Source: Ancylostoma caninum
Lineage: Eukaryota > Nematoda > Chromadorea > Rhabditida > Ancylostomatidae
DNA: 64,000 nucleotides
Assembly (NCBI GenBank): GCA_037903475.1
Contig: JBAJFG010000201.1
Coordinates: forward strand, 62,001-126,000
Direction: 5' to 3'
The notes beneath the pieces are model-generated. The model was not told the DNA's origin and made no database searches. It saw only the letters and a list, made by a program, of their open reading frames with translations. Below are positions 13,401 through 25,431 of this stretch, piece after piece (positions within the stretch are counted from its first letter, which is position 1; each line of letters opens with the position of its first letter). The position numbers and the translations under genes are program-made.

Positions 13401-16377
13401 TGATTGAAAACGAGGCGGAGCGTTCCCACCCTTCACGATCAACTCGTACTCGGTCGGATTCAAATTCTGCATGGTCATGTATAAAGAAGTCGCTCGAAGA
13501 GAACGAGTCAACCGTTGAGGGCGGGAGGAGGATTTGAACGAACCAATCGCATAACCACGCTCGTTCTCCCTCACGATGATACACATCCATTTTCTGAAGT
13601 TAGGTTCGTTTCAAAGGATGGAGCATTTGTAGGTCAACGAGATGTTCCCTCAAATATCGATTGAAACAATCATAGAGGATCTTCGAGTTACTGGCTCTAC
13701 ACAAGCTACCATAGAAAATATTCTGGAAGGTCGTGTCGGTTTCATGGCTGGTATACTGGGGAATGACGTATGTTTCTGTTTTTATTCATGACTACTGAAA
13801 GTCCGTTATTTGTCTTGGAATCTTATCTTATTCTACATAAAGCGCAGACCCCCCCCCATCGCCGCGCGAGGGATGACAGGTTACGCTGTCATTGATCCAC
13901 TCGCCTCGCCCCACCTCTTTTGCCCGCCGCCACGGGCTCAGTTGCGAAAATTGACACGCCCAATGACACGCCCATAGTATATGTATGTGTACAACATGGA
14001 AATCTTCAATTAGGACATCTAATTTGTAATGAAAACGGAATATCTTGGATCTCTAAAGCAGAATGGGAGAGCCATTGATGAAGCGAGTGTGATTTCGCAA
14101 TCAGAGCCGTGAATCATCCAAATACAGCAGAGTTGAACGGAAATTTTCACTGCATTCCTTCTAAAGCATTAAATGCAGCACCCGTCGAAACCATCGTGTT
14201 TGTGATTTGGCCGGATTTTGGGGTTTTTGGGGGTGTATTGCTCATATCCGGTGGTGATATCGCGTGAAACACCCGAGAAAGCCGGGAAAACGCGATGCTG
14301 CCTTCCGTGCGCGGACGAGTACTCCGGCGGCGCCCTGCGTGCGCAAATGGGTCCCAGCACGGAGAAAGGGAATCAGTAGCAGCCCGCATGCGTTTAACTG
14401 CGTAAGCTGGCGCGTCGGGCCCTCCGAAGCACTGGCCGACCGGGCGTGCACACGACGGCAGTTCGCCGTTTTCTGCAGGTAAGTCGTTACTGTGTGTGTT
14501 CCTTGCAGATTCGGGATGTGCGCAACGCCTACTTTAGGGTTCGCAGCTTAGGTCCGAGTCGAGGATTTCGACTCGTGCTGCCTTTAAGTAGTAGCAGCAA
14601 TTAGAAATTAACGGCCAGGGGAACAAATGGTGCACTCCATGCGCTTAATATTGTGCGTACAAAATAGGAATAGAACGTTTACGCAGTTTTTTACTGTTAC
14701 AAGCTAATTGTGCCGGAACTATAACAATTTGGACTTTCAGCGCTATAACAAATGAAAACGACTTGACCACGTGAGGATCTGTGTTGCTACTCACACAACT
14801 GACCATGTAGAAGCTCTTTATATTGAAAGTAATAAGAGTTAACCTCCAAACCGCTTAGGAGCTATGCAGTTTTGCTTCGCGTGGATGACAGTGATTTTCT
14901 AGAGTTTTTCTAGAATTCGGGTTTTTTTTTCAGAGTTTACCTAGCCCGGAGGTAACGTGGCACACGGGTCCGAGACAGAGGCGCTCTGGCTCGGTTTATT
15001 TCTAGTCGAGAGCGAGTGATTTTTAAAATAGAAGGAAAGGCTGTGATTCATGTTTTAGGAGAAGCACCCGTTGAAATCCTTAAGCACTTGTCGTGACACG
15101 TACTGTCTGCACATTGCTAATGTTGAACGAACACAAAGAAGCATGGCTTATGTCCGAAAAAACTCCAATCGCAATCCCAATCACGAACTCATCTATTTTG
15201 CACACTCTCGCGACGAGCGAGGATGTCCTAGGCTCGGCCACATGCGCAAACGCAAGTGAATCCCGTGTGGCGTGGCTCGCGAGTGTCAAGAAAGTGTGGT
15301 GAGGCGCACTGAAAATGGCATCTTCATTTCGAAGTTTTCACAAACTGTTGGATATGAGACCTAGTTCCATCGATACTCCAAAGTCTAGCAAAATCTCGGA
15401 ATCAAGTATCTGAGCGGGTGCTGCCTTTAAATAGAAGGGAAAGCCATGATAAGACAAAATGCACTTTAAAAGATACTGTATGCACTATTTGAAGCCTATT
15501 TTAACTCGCATGAGTATATACCTTCTCACTTATCAATTACCACTTCTGCGTTTGGTTTTCCCCAATATTACACCTTCTGGTTGAGAACCACTGTAATAAG
15601 TATGCAGCAGGAACGTAGCCTAAGCACCGTACTGCGTCTGGAACAAAACCGAGTTGCTCCTTCCATCACTGATATCTTCCCCTCGATTGCTGCTCAAGCT
15701 CTCTTCCTGCTAGATGCAATTGGGGAAGGGTCTCAACAAAGGAGGAGGGATAGGAGCAGATAGAAACAGATGCCGCTATACTTTGTATTCGATATATTAC
15801 AATGGGCTGCATTCCTAGCGCACAATTATCGGAACAGTCCAAAAGTTGAGTACGAAAAAATATCACCAAATATTACTAGTTAATCCGTACGTGTCATATC
15901 TAGTAAATCTTATCTAGTGCTTATACTATTGCAATACATGATATGAATGAATTTCTGGAATGCTGTGCGCATTTTTCACCGTAGAAACATTTTCTACAGG
16001 AGGATGAACACCCCTGGCGAGTTAATGCAGGGGCCGGCGATAATGACGACCTGCTGTTCGACGATGATGACGACAGCAGTGGTGAAGACGCAGCTTCATC
16101 ATCTGACTCAATCTTCACATCTTCCCCTCCACAACATTCTCCTTCGGCTGATTCATTAGTCAGCCCAGCAACGGAAGAAGATGTTTCGGCATACCAGATC
16201 GCTAAGAGAGAAATGATTGCTAAACACAGAAGGTAGTAACAACTTTACTATTATCTACTACTATTATTATATACTAATTTACTAGAATTTTATCGCTGTC
16301 ATTTTCTCATCACTTTTTTCAGACGTTATATAGAGTCGGAGAAAGGACGAGATCTTCGTGAGAAGGGCTACCAGTAA
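7481..16377 (+). CDS. hrdl-1: AMFR/gp78-type RING E3 ubiquitin ligase (hrdl-1-like), 13 exons
   Basis: Exons: 7481-7639, 9735-9872, 9942-10072, 10174-10300, 11912-12055, 12110-12265, 12418-12497, 12568-12674, 12981-13173, 13239-13362, 13633-13767, 16000-16232, 16323-16377; 1782 nt, 593 residues plus TAA. All introns are GT-AG and all phases agree. Several membrane segments lie between residues 28 and 306. The RING-H2 finger has C346, C349, C361, H363, H366, C369, C380, C383. It is followed by LPSFSIEF and a CUE domain at about 450-490 with the MFP motif. An acidic, Ser-rich linker leads to a basic helix (KREMIAKHRRRYIESEK, 567-583) resembling the gp78 UBE2G2-binding region. No VIM-like p97-binding motif follows. 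Known role of the family: ER membrane ubiquitin ligase in ER-associated degradation. Length is close to human AMFR (643). The gene symbol follows the C. elegans homologue and is by analogy. Confidence 0.92.
8027..8384. mobile_element. MITE with GC-rich palindromic insert, in AMFR intron 1
   Basis: The ends match the 6496-6630 element (TATAGTGCATCGGAGTCCGA left, TCGGATTCCGATGCACTGTA right). The interior 8126-8320 is GC-rich and itself palindromic: ATGGCTGCGAGCGGGCC near the left and its inverted counterpart near the right, with repeated GAGTGGGC/ACGACAACC units between. It appears that a second element expanded or entered the short MITE. Confidence 0.7.
8938..9215. mobile_element. Inverted-repeat element in AMFR intron 1
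   Basis: The left end (GGCCTCGAGAAGGACGTCGC) and the right end, read on the minus strand (GGCCTCGACAAGGACGCAGC), form GC-rich terminal inverted repeats of roughly 60 bp. A related left end occurs at 55518-55580. It has no coding capacity. Confidence 0.6.
10770..10985. repeat. Hairpin of two inverted 90-bp arms
   Basis: The arm containing TTATTTGAGGTGCTGAATAC followed by CATTTTGT and GTAACG is mirrored by GTACAAAATGGATATG and GTATTCAGCACCTCAAATAA. The loop lies around 10875. The arm sequence is the dispersed repeat also seen at 5555 and 45045. Confidence 0.75.
11340..11425 (-). repeat. tRNA-derived SINE-like fragment
   Basis: On the minus strand GTCCGAGTGGG resembles a polymerase III A box. 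After GTCAGCCAGAGG comes GGGTTTGGATCC, a B box with its CpG decayed. The spacing fits a tRNA. The segment GTCAGCCAGAGG recurs in the tRNA-like sequence at 46005, which argues for a dispersed family rather than a functional tRNA. Confidence 0.45.
13388..13586. repeat. Inverted-repeat element in AMFR intron 10
   Basis: GTGTATCATCGTGA at the left is the inverse of TCACGATGATACAC at the right, about 200 bp apart, at each end of a GC-rich interior. The intron (13363-13632) consists mostly of this element. Confidence 0.6.
13768..15999 (+). other. AMFR intron 11; no gene seen
   Basis: This 2.2-kb interval separates the CUE exon from the acidic linker exon. It holds a C-run at 13850, a GC-rich block at 14240-14480 that gives overlapping chance open frames on both strands, and otherwise AT-rich sequence. 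I see no domain, no exon and no clear inverted repeat with matching ends. Confidence 0.5.
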
Positions 16378-16700
16378 CTCCGATGCAGGGTTTTTTTTCT
16401 TAATATTCACGTTTTGTGCATATGCTATCTTGCTTCCGCTCTGTTTCCTATTAAATGCTCTTTTTAATTGAAAAACAGAAGACCATTGTTAGAATCTTCA
16501 ATATTCCTATCATAGAGTAGATTCAATGTAAATAGTGTACCTATTCTGATTGTCGTCCTATTCGTTTCGGTGTGTGATCTTTCCTGATTCGGTTACATGT
16601 GTTACAGTTCGTCATATTAATATCCTATTAACGAGATTTGAACTTTTTTCCTTCTCTCTAGTGGATCTAAGGGTTCTGTAGAAGCTGAAGAGAGAGGATG

Positions 16701-19700
16701 CTAAAAGCCTTTTGACGTAGTTTCCGTGGGTTCTGAAGCATGTCTAATTCCTCCTCTGTCTTCGGGAGTTGCTGGTTCTTGCCGGACAAGCGTTGTCTCC
16801 TTCGGCTTGAGAGGAACGACTTGAAGACGTTGCCCATCCATTTGTACCATGCAGTCATCTGCCTTGTGCTTAAGTAAATGTGCAAAGTTGTTGGTCTTTG
16901 TCTCTTAGATGGGTATCGTAACATTTCGTGAACACTCTGCTTTAAGATAAAGGTATCAGGTGCGCGTTGAGTTCTTGGATTGATTGGTCAACGGCTTACT
17001 ATTTATGATGCCTTCCTGAAAAAAAAAATATTGACAGGGACAGTGGAGAAGCAGCAGTGGAGTAAAACAATCATGCTCTAAATACACGTTCCGTGGCAGT
17101 TGAGGGTCAATTTATACCAAAGCGAGAGCGAACTCATTCCCTGGCCCAGGGTTAATGGAAAGCTTGCGTCGATGGGCTGTGGACTGTTCGCGCTGTTTAT
17201 TGATATTGTCGCGCTAGCCTCGAATGTACAGGACATGCAGTGGCGGCTTTATAAAATAGTCTAGAATTTAGCACTAGGATGTCCCAAATTCTTCATCTTA
17301 TCGTTACTATTCAAGCATTTACTTTAAAAATCTAAATCCAAAACTAGTCTTTCAGTAGCGTTACCCTTAAAATTCCGGCGGTCCAGGTCTGTAATTTGAC
17401 GCAGACATCAGTGTTCTTCCCGAATTCAATGATAAACTGTGAAAGCTTGTCAACAAGGTCTTTTCACTGTAGTTTCTTGGCCTTACTTTGACATGTATAT
17501 ACCTGGAACACATGCTTGTATAGTAAATTGCAACATAGCTTCATCCAAGCTGATCGTTTTGGCCATGAACTTCCTTGTTCTTGTTTACCCGTAGGAACTG
17601 TGTCCTACCCCAGCCCCGTGGATGGTTACTGTTGTCATTAAATTCCATCACTGGAAGCACGGAATTAGCAGTGCGTGGGCGTCGCTGCTGAATTATGGTG
17701 GTTAGACTCGGCCACAGCTCAGCTGTACTCACCGAATTTCAACTTAACTGGGGTTTTTTTGGAGAGAAGCGCGCGGCTGCGCATACAGTCACAGGTTCGA
17801 TCCCACACCGGGGAAGGGCTGTAGAATTTTTGAAATCATTTTATTAAAAACGAAAAAAATATTGTGTAAGGTAATTGTTTATTGTTTATTCGTATTACAA
17901 TTTTTATATATTTAGTATTGACTATTTATTATTGAAATTAACACTTTTAGTAATTTCGTCATTTTTTTCACGGCCCGCGGAGTAATGGAGTTGCCCCTAA
18001 TTTCCCCACGCCCCCTCCCTCCATCCCCCCCCCCCTCCACCGCCCCTCCACCTGGCTAGGAACTCCTGCGTCCGGTACTGCGCTCATGCGGTCAAAAGTG
18101 GAAGCAATTGATCGAGCGATTCGAAACCACTATACACAACAACGAATGTGTTAGACGAAAATAGAGCACTGGATAACACTGTGGTCACTGATGAAAATTT
18201 TATTATGTGAAAATAATCGCATAATACTATTGATGATCAGCAAAGTAGTCGGCAGCTAGTTAGCTTTTAGGTTTAAATATCACATAGTCACAGTGTTTCA
18301 CGTATGCAGTCACTAATAAGCGGACAGCATGAAGTTCGCGGCGTGTCGGCAAGAAGGTGTGATCGACAGGAATTCCGGCGCCCAAAAGATGCGATGATAG
18401 CGGCGATCCTGGAAGTGTATATAAATAAGCAAAAATTATTAATAGAATAAAAAAGGAGCCAGAAAGGAAAAAAAGAATAAAAGTAAAGGAAAGGTTCTTT
18501 GAATTGAACAGCTGTTTCCTTGGTTGGCTATCGCAAACCTGCTTTATACAGTTCTTTCTTGTTTAGTTTACAAAAGAGAAAATAATTCTTCGAATTTTCT
18601 CCCATGGATTTTTCTTGCTGGTGTACTCCGCACAGAGTGTGGATTCTTAATCTCTTTTATAAAAGTAAGCGAGGATTACGCTCAACAGTGATGATAACTA
18701 TTGCAGTACTACCCGAAGAGGGAGCTGGATAACGTGTAATGTGCGACATTGGATTTCTGATCAGAAATCTGAGGAATTATTTGCGATGCTTACAGGAACA
18801 ACATCTGGATGCCTGTTTAGTTCTTCCAAATCTCCAGATGCTTCCAGTCTTTTTTCTTGAGAAAGAATAAAGTTGTGCAGTGTTGTACTAAAGCAACAGC
18901 ACTCGTACCTCAGCTGGTCGCCAATCCTCCGACTGTAGGAAAGGCGCGATGTAGTCCAAACCACAAGCACGACCACGCCAGTAGCGGAAGTAGTTCTCAA
19001 ATCTGGATCAAGACATTTGTCAGGCGAATTACGTCTGACATCTGGAACCCGTTAGTACCTCGTTGTGCTTGTCGGGAGTGTGTAAGATCTTCTTAGAATC
19101 GGCATTTCAGGTCCATTAACTTCTGGACGCAGATACGGTCCAACTCGAGGTAACATCACACGATGGCTGGAAGTTGATTGTCTCTGGAGGTGAGCCCTTG
19201 TGATACGGGGGTCGTTTGAAAAGTTTCCGGAATCACCACAAAGGAGTTGTTCTTTTCCGAAAAATCCCGTGGATTTCTGTTCGGGGGTTTTTCAAATTGA
19301 CTGAGTATCAATACGATCTGAGAAAGTCTCAGCTCTTGACAAAAGGATCAACTAGCAAGTGCGCTCAGTTACAGAGAGATGTAAAATTTAGGTGGTCATT
19401 TTTTTATTGGAAGAGAAAACCTCAAGTTAACTGGAAACCACTTGGATGCTGATTTTGGAACATCATCATCTTCATTTTTCAGCCATAGTTTCTGGGGTTC
19501 CTGAAAGCCAAGCGTAGCTGGATGCGAGCAAACATGCAATGTGCAAAATGTTAGGAAAAGGTGAGCCCATCAGAAAAAGTGAATGAAATCGTTGACAAGG
19601 TTTTGGCAGATAATAGGTAAGTGCGAGCTGAAAAAGCGAGCCCAGCTCATCTATTATGAGCCACCAATTTTTGTTCTGCCCGACAAACTAATTTTGAAAA

Positions 19701-22608
19701 AAAAAACTTTTTAAAAATGAGCGCCGCATTCGCTCAATTCCCAAGAAACACGCAATCCAACATGAACTCAGAAAATTATTTTGATTGGTTTGATTGGATC
19801 TCGAATTAAAACTGTGGTTCATGTTGAAGATCAGATTAAGAGCTGCAGTGGCTTCCTCGTAGCTGTTTCTGTCTTAGAATCTCAACATCTTCCCGTCAAG
19901 GGGCAAGATTCCGGTCAAGAGACGAGTTAATCGTAGCTTTATCCAGTTATTCTGAGCATGTACTTCAGAAAACTTCATTCTAGATAGGGATTGAAAAACT
20001 AAAAACAGATCGAACCATGTGTATTGAGCTTCGAGGGAGTGATTCATTGAATAAAATATTGATTGCATCAGATTTGCTTCGTCATCATGGTCATTCCGAA
20101 AACTTTGCAAATCGCCCTCGTAGGTGATGAGTTTCAATAAGCTTACCTCCTATCTTTCTCAACCAACCATTCACCTTGCTTTGGAGAGTATGCTCTGTAC
20201 GGTGAGAGTTCGTAGGTACACGTTCGATTTCTGAAAAAAGCGTGGTTCCACCAAATATCCATTCCGGGAAATAGAGATACCGTTTTTACCAACCTTCTAG
20301 GTATGCAGAGGCTAGGCGCTAGTGTGGTGAACATTTTTCTCTCTCTGAACGAGCCCAAATACGGATGGTACATCTCATCGTAACGGGAGTGCTTCGCATG
20401 ATGGTATGAGCTGTACGCATCGTCGAACCTATAGCAAAGAAATTATCGTCGTTCCAGCAAGGGCCACATATATAATTTCATAGCACGAGAGGGAGCGGTG
20501 GTGTTCTGACTGAGTAGAGCCTCTTTTATGAACTGCCACATATACGTATCACATCACTCTAACCACTTATTTACTTGTTTATTCATGCGCCATAAGCAGA
20601 AGTTTGAGAGAAAATTGATCAGAAAAAGCAAGAGCATAAAACAAATGACTCTTTTCCCATCATGAACTTGTAGTATATAATTTGAAATTTCTTCTTGGAA
20701 AAAATCTCCAGGAGCCGCTGAGCATAATTGTATACGTGTTGCGGTGCAGAACCGCCCGAAAACCCTTTTTGGGCCCTACTTCTTGGGAAACTTGTGGGCA
20801 GAGCCCCAGCGGCGAGTTCAAGGCGGGTGGACAACGTTTCGGAATAATGCACTCACGGGAGCGCACTTCCTGAGGGAATTCGCACTCTTCGCGAACGTTC
20901 CTCACTAAGACTATAGCAGGTTCGTTCCATATGCGAAGACCCGCCTTGGCCCCGCTCACAAACCCCAAGTGTTGGGACTCGAAACGGGTTTCTCGGCACT
21001 CTTGCACGGAATCATGTATACCATTGCGATCAGAAGCTCTTGGAGATTCCTATCATGTTATCCCAAAAATCATTTCGAGATGGGACGGTTCCTTCAAGCC
21101 CACGTCTTTAAGGATAGAGTTTATAGACTGTATATGTGCGTGAAGGCTACTGCTACAACCTCAGCTTCCTTCAGTTCAACCTCGAACTCACGACGTAGTG
21201 GATGTCCCCAATGTCCAAGCCACTTATTTTTATATTTTTCATAAGATTGACATCTACAACAGTGAAATACCAAGAATAACATGGGACTGAGAGGCTTCAA
21301 CCTGGGCACATGTCAATAGATTTTCATTCTCAGAAACTTGTCTGTGCACTTAGCGATGGTGAGTGACATGCTGTGCCTCACACCAAGAAAAATGTGTTTG
21401 AGGGGTGTAAACACCTGTTTCAGATCAAAGGCAGGGCACTCTCCGTCATCGATTAAGGAAGTGAATGTAGAAACAAATGTTGCTGTGAAGTTCTACATAT
21501 CTCTATGCAGATACATTCATTCTATTTAGGTCCAGATTCTTGGTATAAAATGACAGTCACTAGTTAGATTGAGAAAAGGAGACCTTGCAGTGCATTGTAA
21601 TTCGAAAGGTAATGCTCTTGCAGTTTCATACTGCTAATCTTGATGGAACACTGATCTTTGGAACAGTTTCAAACGTTGCTGTAATGCAAAAGTCACAGCG
21701 TCCCATCATTCCCGAAATTATTGGCGTTTTTCCTTTGATTCACCTTTGAACGCGCCGTCTCACCTCAGGATCGTTGAGATTTTCAAATGAAAAAGAGCTG
21801 AACGAGCTCATGATCACAATGGTCTACGTGATTCTATGGAAAACTCCGAAAAACGGTTCTTGAGCCCCAAATTTGTGGGGGGGGCTTGTGGGTGGAGTCT
21901 TGGGGGTGTACGGGGTTTACGCATTCATGGACTCCTTTGCTAGTCGCACATAGTGCGCATCTTCTGTCCAGTTAGGTAGGGGATAATGAGGATTTCTCAC
22001 AAGAAGTATTCCCTCAAAAAGTGCACTTTCGGGAGGGCATTATTCAGAAACCTGCCGTCCCGCCACAGCCCCGTCTCAGGCTTCGCCCACAAACTTCCCA
22101 TGAAGAAAAGCTCAGAAACTGTTATTTGGCAATTCTGTTGAGACAAGCTGTTTCTGGAGATTCTTTTTTGTGTGAAAATATCCGAAACGATCCTGAGGTT
22201 GGACGGTGTCTTGGGCGTATCCCGAAGAGCATAAATATACTATTTTTCGGAAAAAAATTTGACGGCAATGCATAGGTCGGAATAATGCCTGGTTCATTGG
22301 ATCTGTGGGTCAGATACATAAACTCGGCCAGTAATCTTAATCCAGCCAAATAAATGCGACGGATATGTGGATGCGGTTTTGATATTGCTCTCCATTGAAG
22401 ATTATCCACGGATATATGTATAGTTGTCGATCGTCCGATCGTTTCACTTCAGAATAGCTTTATCAGCTTTGTATTCAGTAAATGTAGAACGTTGTGCTGG
22501 GAGGGGCGATGCGGCTGTGCCTTGTGACTGGTTGATTCGTCCAGCTGGCCAGTCGCAGATCTCGGTCCCACCATCACTTCCAAGTAAAAGTTCGACATCC
22601 ATATTCAG
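16701..22608 (-). CDS. Unrecognised multi-exon gene, convergent with AMFR
   Basis: Supported exons, read on the minus strand: 22448-22608 (MDVELLLGSDGGTEICDWP), 21192-21253 (LMKNIKISGLDIGDIHYV), 20294-20428 (RYDEMYHPYLGSF), 20147-20230 (TYELSPYRAYSPKQGEWL), about 19877-20102, 19059-19183 (LPRVGPYLRPEVNG), 18909-19002 (FENYFRYWRGRACGLDYIA), 17589-17687 (FNDNSNHPRGWGRTQFLR) and a last exon 16701-16858 ending in TAG. Runs 20428-20102 and 19183-18909 keep phase across junctions; 20231-20293 is a 63-nt intron with a TTTTTTCAG acceptor. Other junctions are unresolved, so exons are certainly missing. The stop is 324 bp from the AMFR stop, tail to tail. I recognise no family. It may be more than one gene. 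Confidence 0.5.
20686..21060. mobile_element. Foldback element, about 375 bp
   Basis: AATCTCCAGGAGCCGCTGAG with TTGTATACGTGTTGCGGTGCA at the left pairs with the inverted TGCACGGAATCATGTATACC and AGAAGCTCTTGGAGATT at the right. The interior sequence (AACTTGTGGGCAGAGCC, GGAATAATGCACTCACGGGA, CCTGAGGGAATTC) recurs, inverted, at 21995-22120, so at least two copies lie in this stretch. Confidence 0.65.
21995..22180 (-). repeat. Second copy of the 20.7-kb foldback family
   Basis: Read on the minus strand it gives AAGTTTGTGGGCGAAGCC, GAATAATGCCCTCCCG and TTTTTGAGGGAAT in the same order as the 20686-21060 element. Ends are diverged. Confidence 0.55.
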
Positions 22609-22649
22609 CTAATGAGGGCTTGTTACAAGCACGAAAATCAACATGGGTA

Positions 22650-22770
22650 GTCCCTCACAAAATGAGCCCTGTATTTGTGTGAAGGAATGAATACGAATTG
22701 TATTTGGACGAATTTGAAGGCAGTGTGTCACCTTGTTCCATGGGTTGTAGATGTTAAGAGAATCTAGACC
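22650..22770 (-). CDS. Possible further exon of the unrecognised minus-strand gene
   Basis: After CTAG at about 22764 an open frame reads SLNIYNPWNKVTHCLQIRP, then IHSFTQIQGSFCEG. Composition is coding-like and it lies just upstream of the 22448-22608 exon. The donor is not decided: candidates are at the GTGCTT around 22636 or earlier. It is listed apart because the junction cannot be fixed by eye. Confidence 0.3.
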
Positions 22771-23391
22771 TCCTCATCACGCTGAGTCCAGTGAAGTAGG
22801 ATAAAACGCGTTGAAGTGGCGAAAACCCCGTTTTCGGGGAGTCCGGAAGTGCAGTTCACGGACCATTTGGGCGGAGCGGTCTGTGACTGTGTTAGCTGCC
22901 GGGCAAGGTTGCAACGTTGGCCAACATGTCTTGACGTATCTGATCGATAAGATGAACGGCTTCACGCGTCCACTCGGCTCGACAAACTGTTCCAAACCCC
23001 GTCCCGAAAAACGTTTAAGGACAAGTTTGCAGGCCCTTTCGCAACATTTTGTGAGTACCGCTGGCTTCAGCGCATCCAGGAGATTCAGGATCCGATAAAT
23101 CCTCAAACACGAAAACGACGTGATACACCGCCTTTAAGTTTCTAAAATGAATCCTTATTTGATACGTTTTCCCTGTCAATGTTCTGATTATGGAACACTG
23201 ACCCTGAATAGAGGCAATAGATGACCGTTACGACATCAAAATGCTTTCATTTGCCCGTGACGAGTACCGACAACAGCTGTCAGTGCTGCTAAGCCGTTTT
23301 GAAGTGAAAAAAGTGCTGTAACAGCCCGTTTTAAATGGCTAGTTTTTACCCACAGGAGTTATTCCAATGATGATGAGGTTACAAAGAGGTT

Positions 23392-23934
23392 CCCAGACAA
23401 ACTTTCGGAACTTCCGCGGAGCTTGTTCGGAACTTCTGCGGGTGACCCGACGGAAGTTCCGAAATGGCTCCGCGGAGGGTATCGAACAAGAGTGAAATTG
23501 GTAAAACCTCTTTGGTAAAAATCTATCAAGCTTTCGAATTTATGGGAATAATCCCAAAGCTACATTTATCTGACAAGATTTATCTGACACAAGCTTTACA
23601 AATTCGACATTACAGATGTCATTATTTGGGCATTCCGACGTAAATTTCGAAGAAGAAAATAGCGGAAAGATTTTCGTATTCTCCCACGGTTTCTTATTGG
23701 CTAGCTGAAGTCAAGCAAGAACATACCACTATAAACATTGGACGAAAACATGCCATTTGATATGTTAGCTTCTTGAATCGTTCTATCTGCCTCGAAGCTC
23801 CGCGGAGGTTCCGAAGCTACTTTTTTCTCTGCGTCTCCACTCGGAACTTCCGCGGAACTTGCGCGGAACCTCCGAAAAAATCGACGAGTGATCTCATATT
23901 TCCGCGGAAGTTCCGAAAGTTCGTCTGGGTTAAT
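23392..23934. mobile_element. 543-bp element with CCCAGAC termini and GGAACTTCCGCGG palindromes
   Basis: The left end reads CCCAGACAAACTTTCGGAAC and the right end is its inverse with one visible change (GTTCCGAAAGTTCGTCTGGG). Around both ends the motif GGAACTTCCGCGGA and shortened forms repeat many times. The AT-rich centre shows no gene. Flanks 22790-23140 contain GC-rich open frames on both strands that I cannot assign. Confidence 0.7.
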
Positions 23935-25431
23935 GGGTTTTGTGCAAATGAATAGCGGCAGCTTGCTCTGTCCCTCACTTGTTTTACCAACTTTTGTTGG
24001 CTCTAAGACTTATTGTTCCGTTCCATAGAGTGAGCATACGTAGTTATGCTGTGTGATTGTATCGCAGCAGTTGTGTGTGTTATCGGTATCCGGAAGCGAC
24101 GACTGTTTCTATTTGTTGTCTCCCGCAAGCGGCAATGAGGACGTGGAGAGGCGTGCTTTACACCCGATCAAAAACACCTGATCGCCTTGCTGCCGAAGCT
24201 TCAATCCACACCACATTTTCGGCCAGAAATACGGGTATGGATTGATTGGTAAACAGAATTTGGAGTTGGTAACCTTCCACATTCAAGACACTGAATTGTT
24301 TGGGGGGGGGGAGAGTTGGAATATTAACTATGTTATGGTAAGGAAAACAAAGGTAACAACTATTATTTAAGGAAATAGGAGGCTTTTCTAGCGACTGAAA
24401 GACTTTCTGATGAAAATTTACCTCAAAATGGTAAATTTACCTCAAAATGGTGTTGAATCTATAAATAGATCCAGACATGACCTTTCCCCGTATTCGCGAG
24501 CGTTTCCGGAGCCATGTGCACTCTTGTGGGCGGAAGGTTGGTGGTCATAAGAGCAGTAGAAACCTTTCCAACCCAGCCGTATGAACAACAGAGTTCTCTT
24601 CTCTTTGTCATCCTAATCCTGATGAGAGACATTCTTCCTCGAGACACTTGAGCAATTATTCGGCTTAAATATCGTCCGATAAACTTTCAATTTTAAATAC
24701 TGAAAAGCTGCTCTTCTAATTTTAATCATGCAAAACCGGTCTCCTCGTTGTGATGCTTGGCTATTCTACATCTAACGGAGAGTAACGGGAAGTTTTCTGA
24801 CTGCTTCAGAATACGGGAGCTGGCCTTGTCATCCTCGGAACAATCTGTCAAGCACCATCATGAAACACAGTGCTCATGATCAGCATTATGGACCTTTCAC
24901 TGAAGAGAGTGGTAAGAGCAACTCAAATAAATGCGCTCCGAAAATGGTTACATTTCCTTCCTTTCAAAACAGGTGTGTCTACCCTCAAGATCAGAGTACA
25001 TAAAAAGAGAAAACAACACTAACTTGACTTAAAGGGCTGTTATTGATTTGTGTTTGGTACCTTTTAAACGCAATTATTTGTCCGCAAAGAGTATGAAAGA
25101 GGAAGTATTGATAAGGAAGGCTAGAGGATCATAACCACTTCTCATGAAGGATGAGTGCATCGATAATACGCCGTCCTAAAAATGCAAGAATCCACTGATC
25201 TCTCCGATCCTCAACAAACGAGGGATTGAGTCATTCGCGTTGTTAAAAAGTAAGGGACAAAGGGCAGAGCTTGGCTGACTCGCACTAATCAATGAAGACA
25301 AAAGAAGATTTCCAAGCCAGAAGAAGCGCCTTTCTATTCGAGCTCCTTCATCATTAATCGACGTTTAACACTACCGAACCACATAATATCACTGAATCCA
25401 ATCAATTTTCAATGATCCAGAGTTTGTTGAA

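Noticed and set aside
14147..14482. Overlapping open frames on both strands in AMFR intron 11
   Set aside because: GC-rich block with no conserved motif; lies inside an intron fixed by flanking in-phase exons.
19205..19260. Possible Tc/mariner end GGGGGTCGTTTGAAAAGTTTCC
   Set aside because: Resembles known ends, but I found no inverted partner within 2 kb.
22777..23106. Open frames of about 100 codons on both strands
   Set aside because: GC-rich stretch open in both directions with no motif and no splice context; not assignable to a gene or element.
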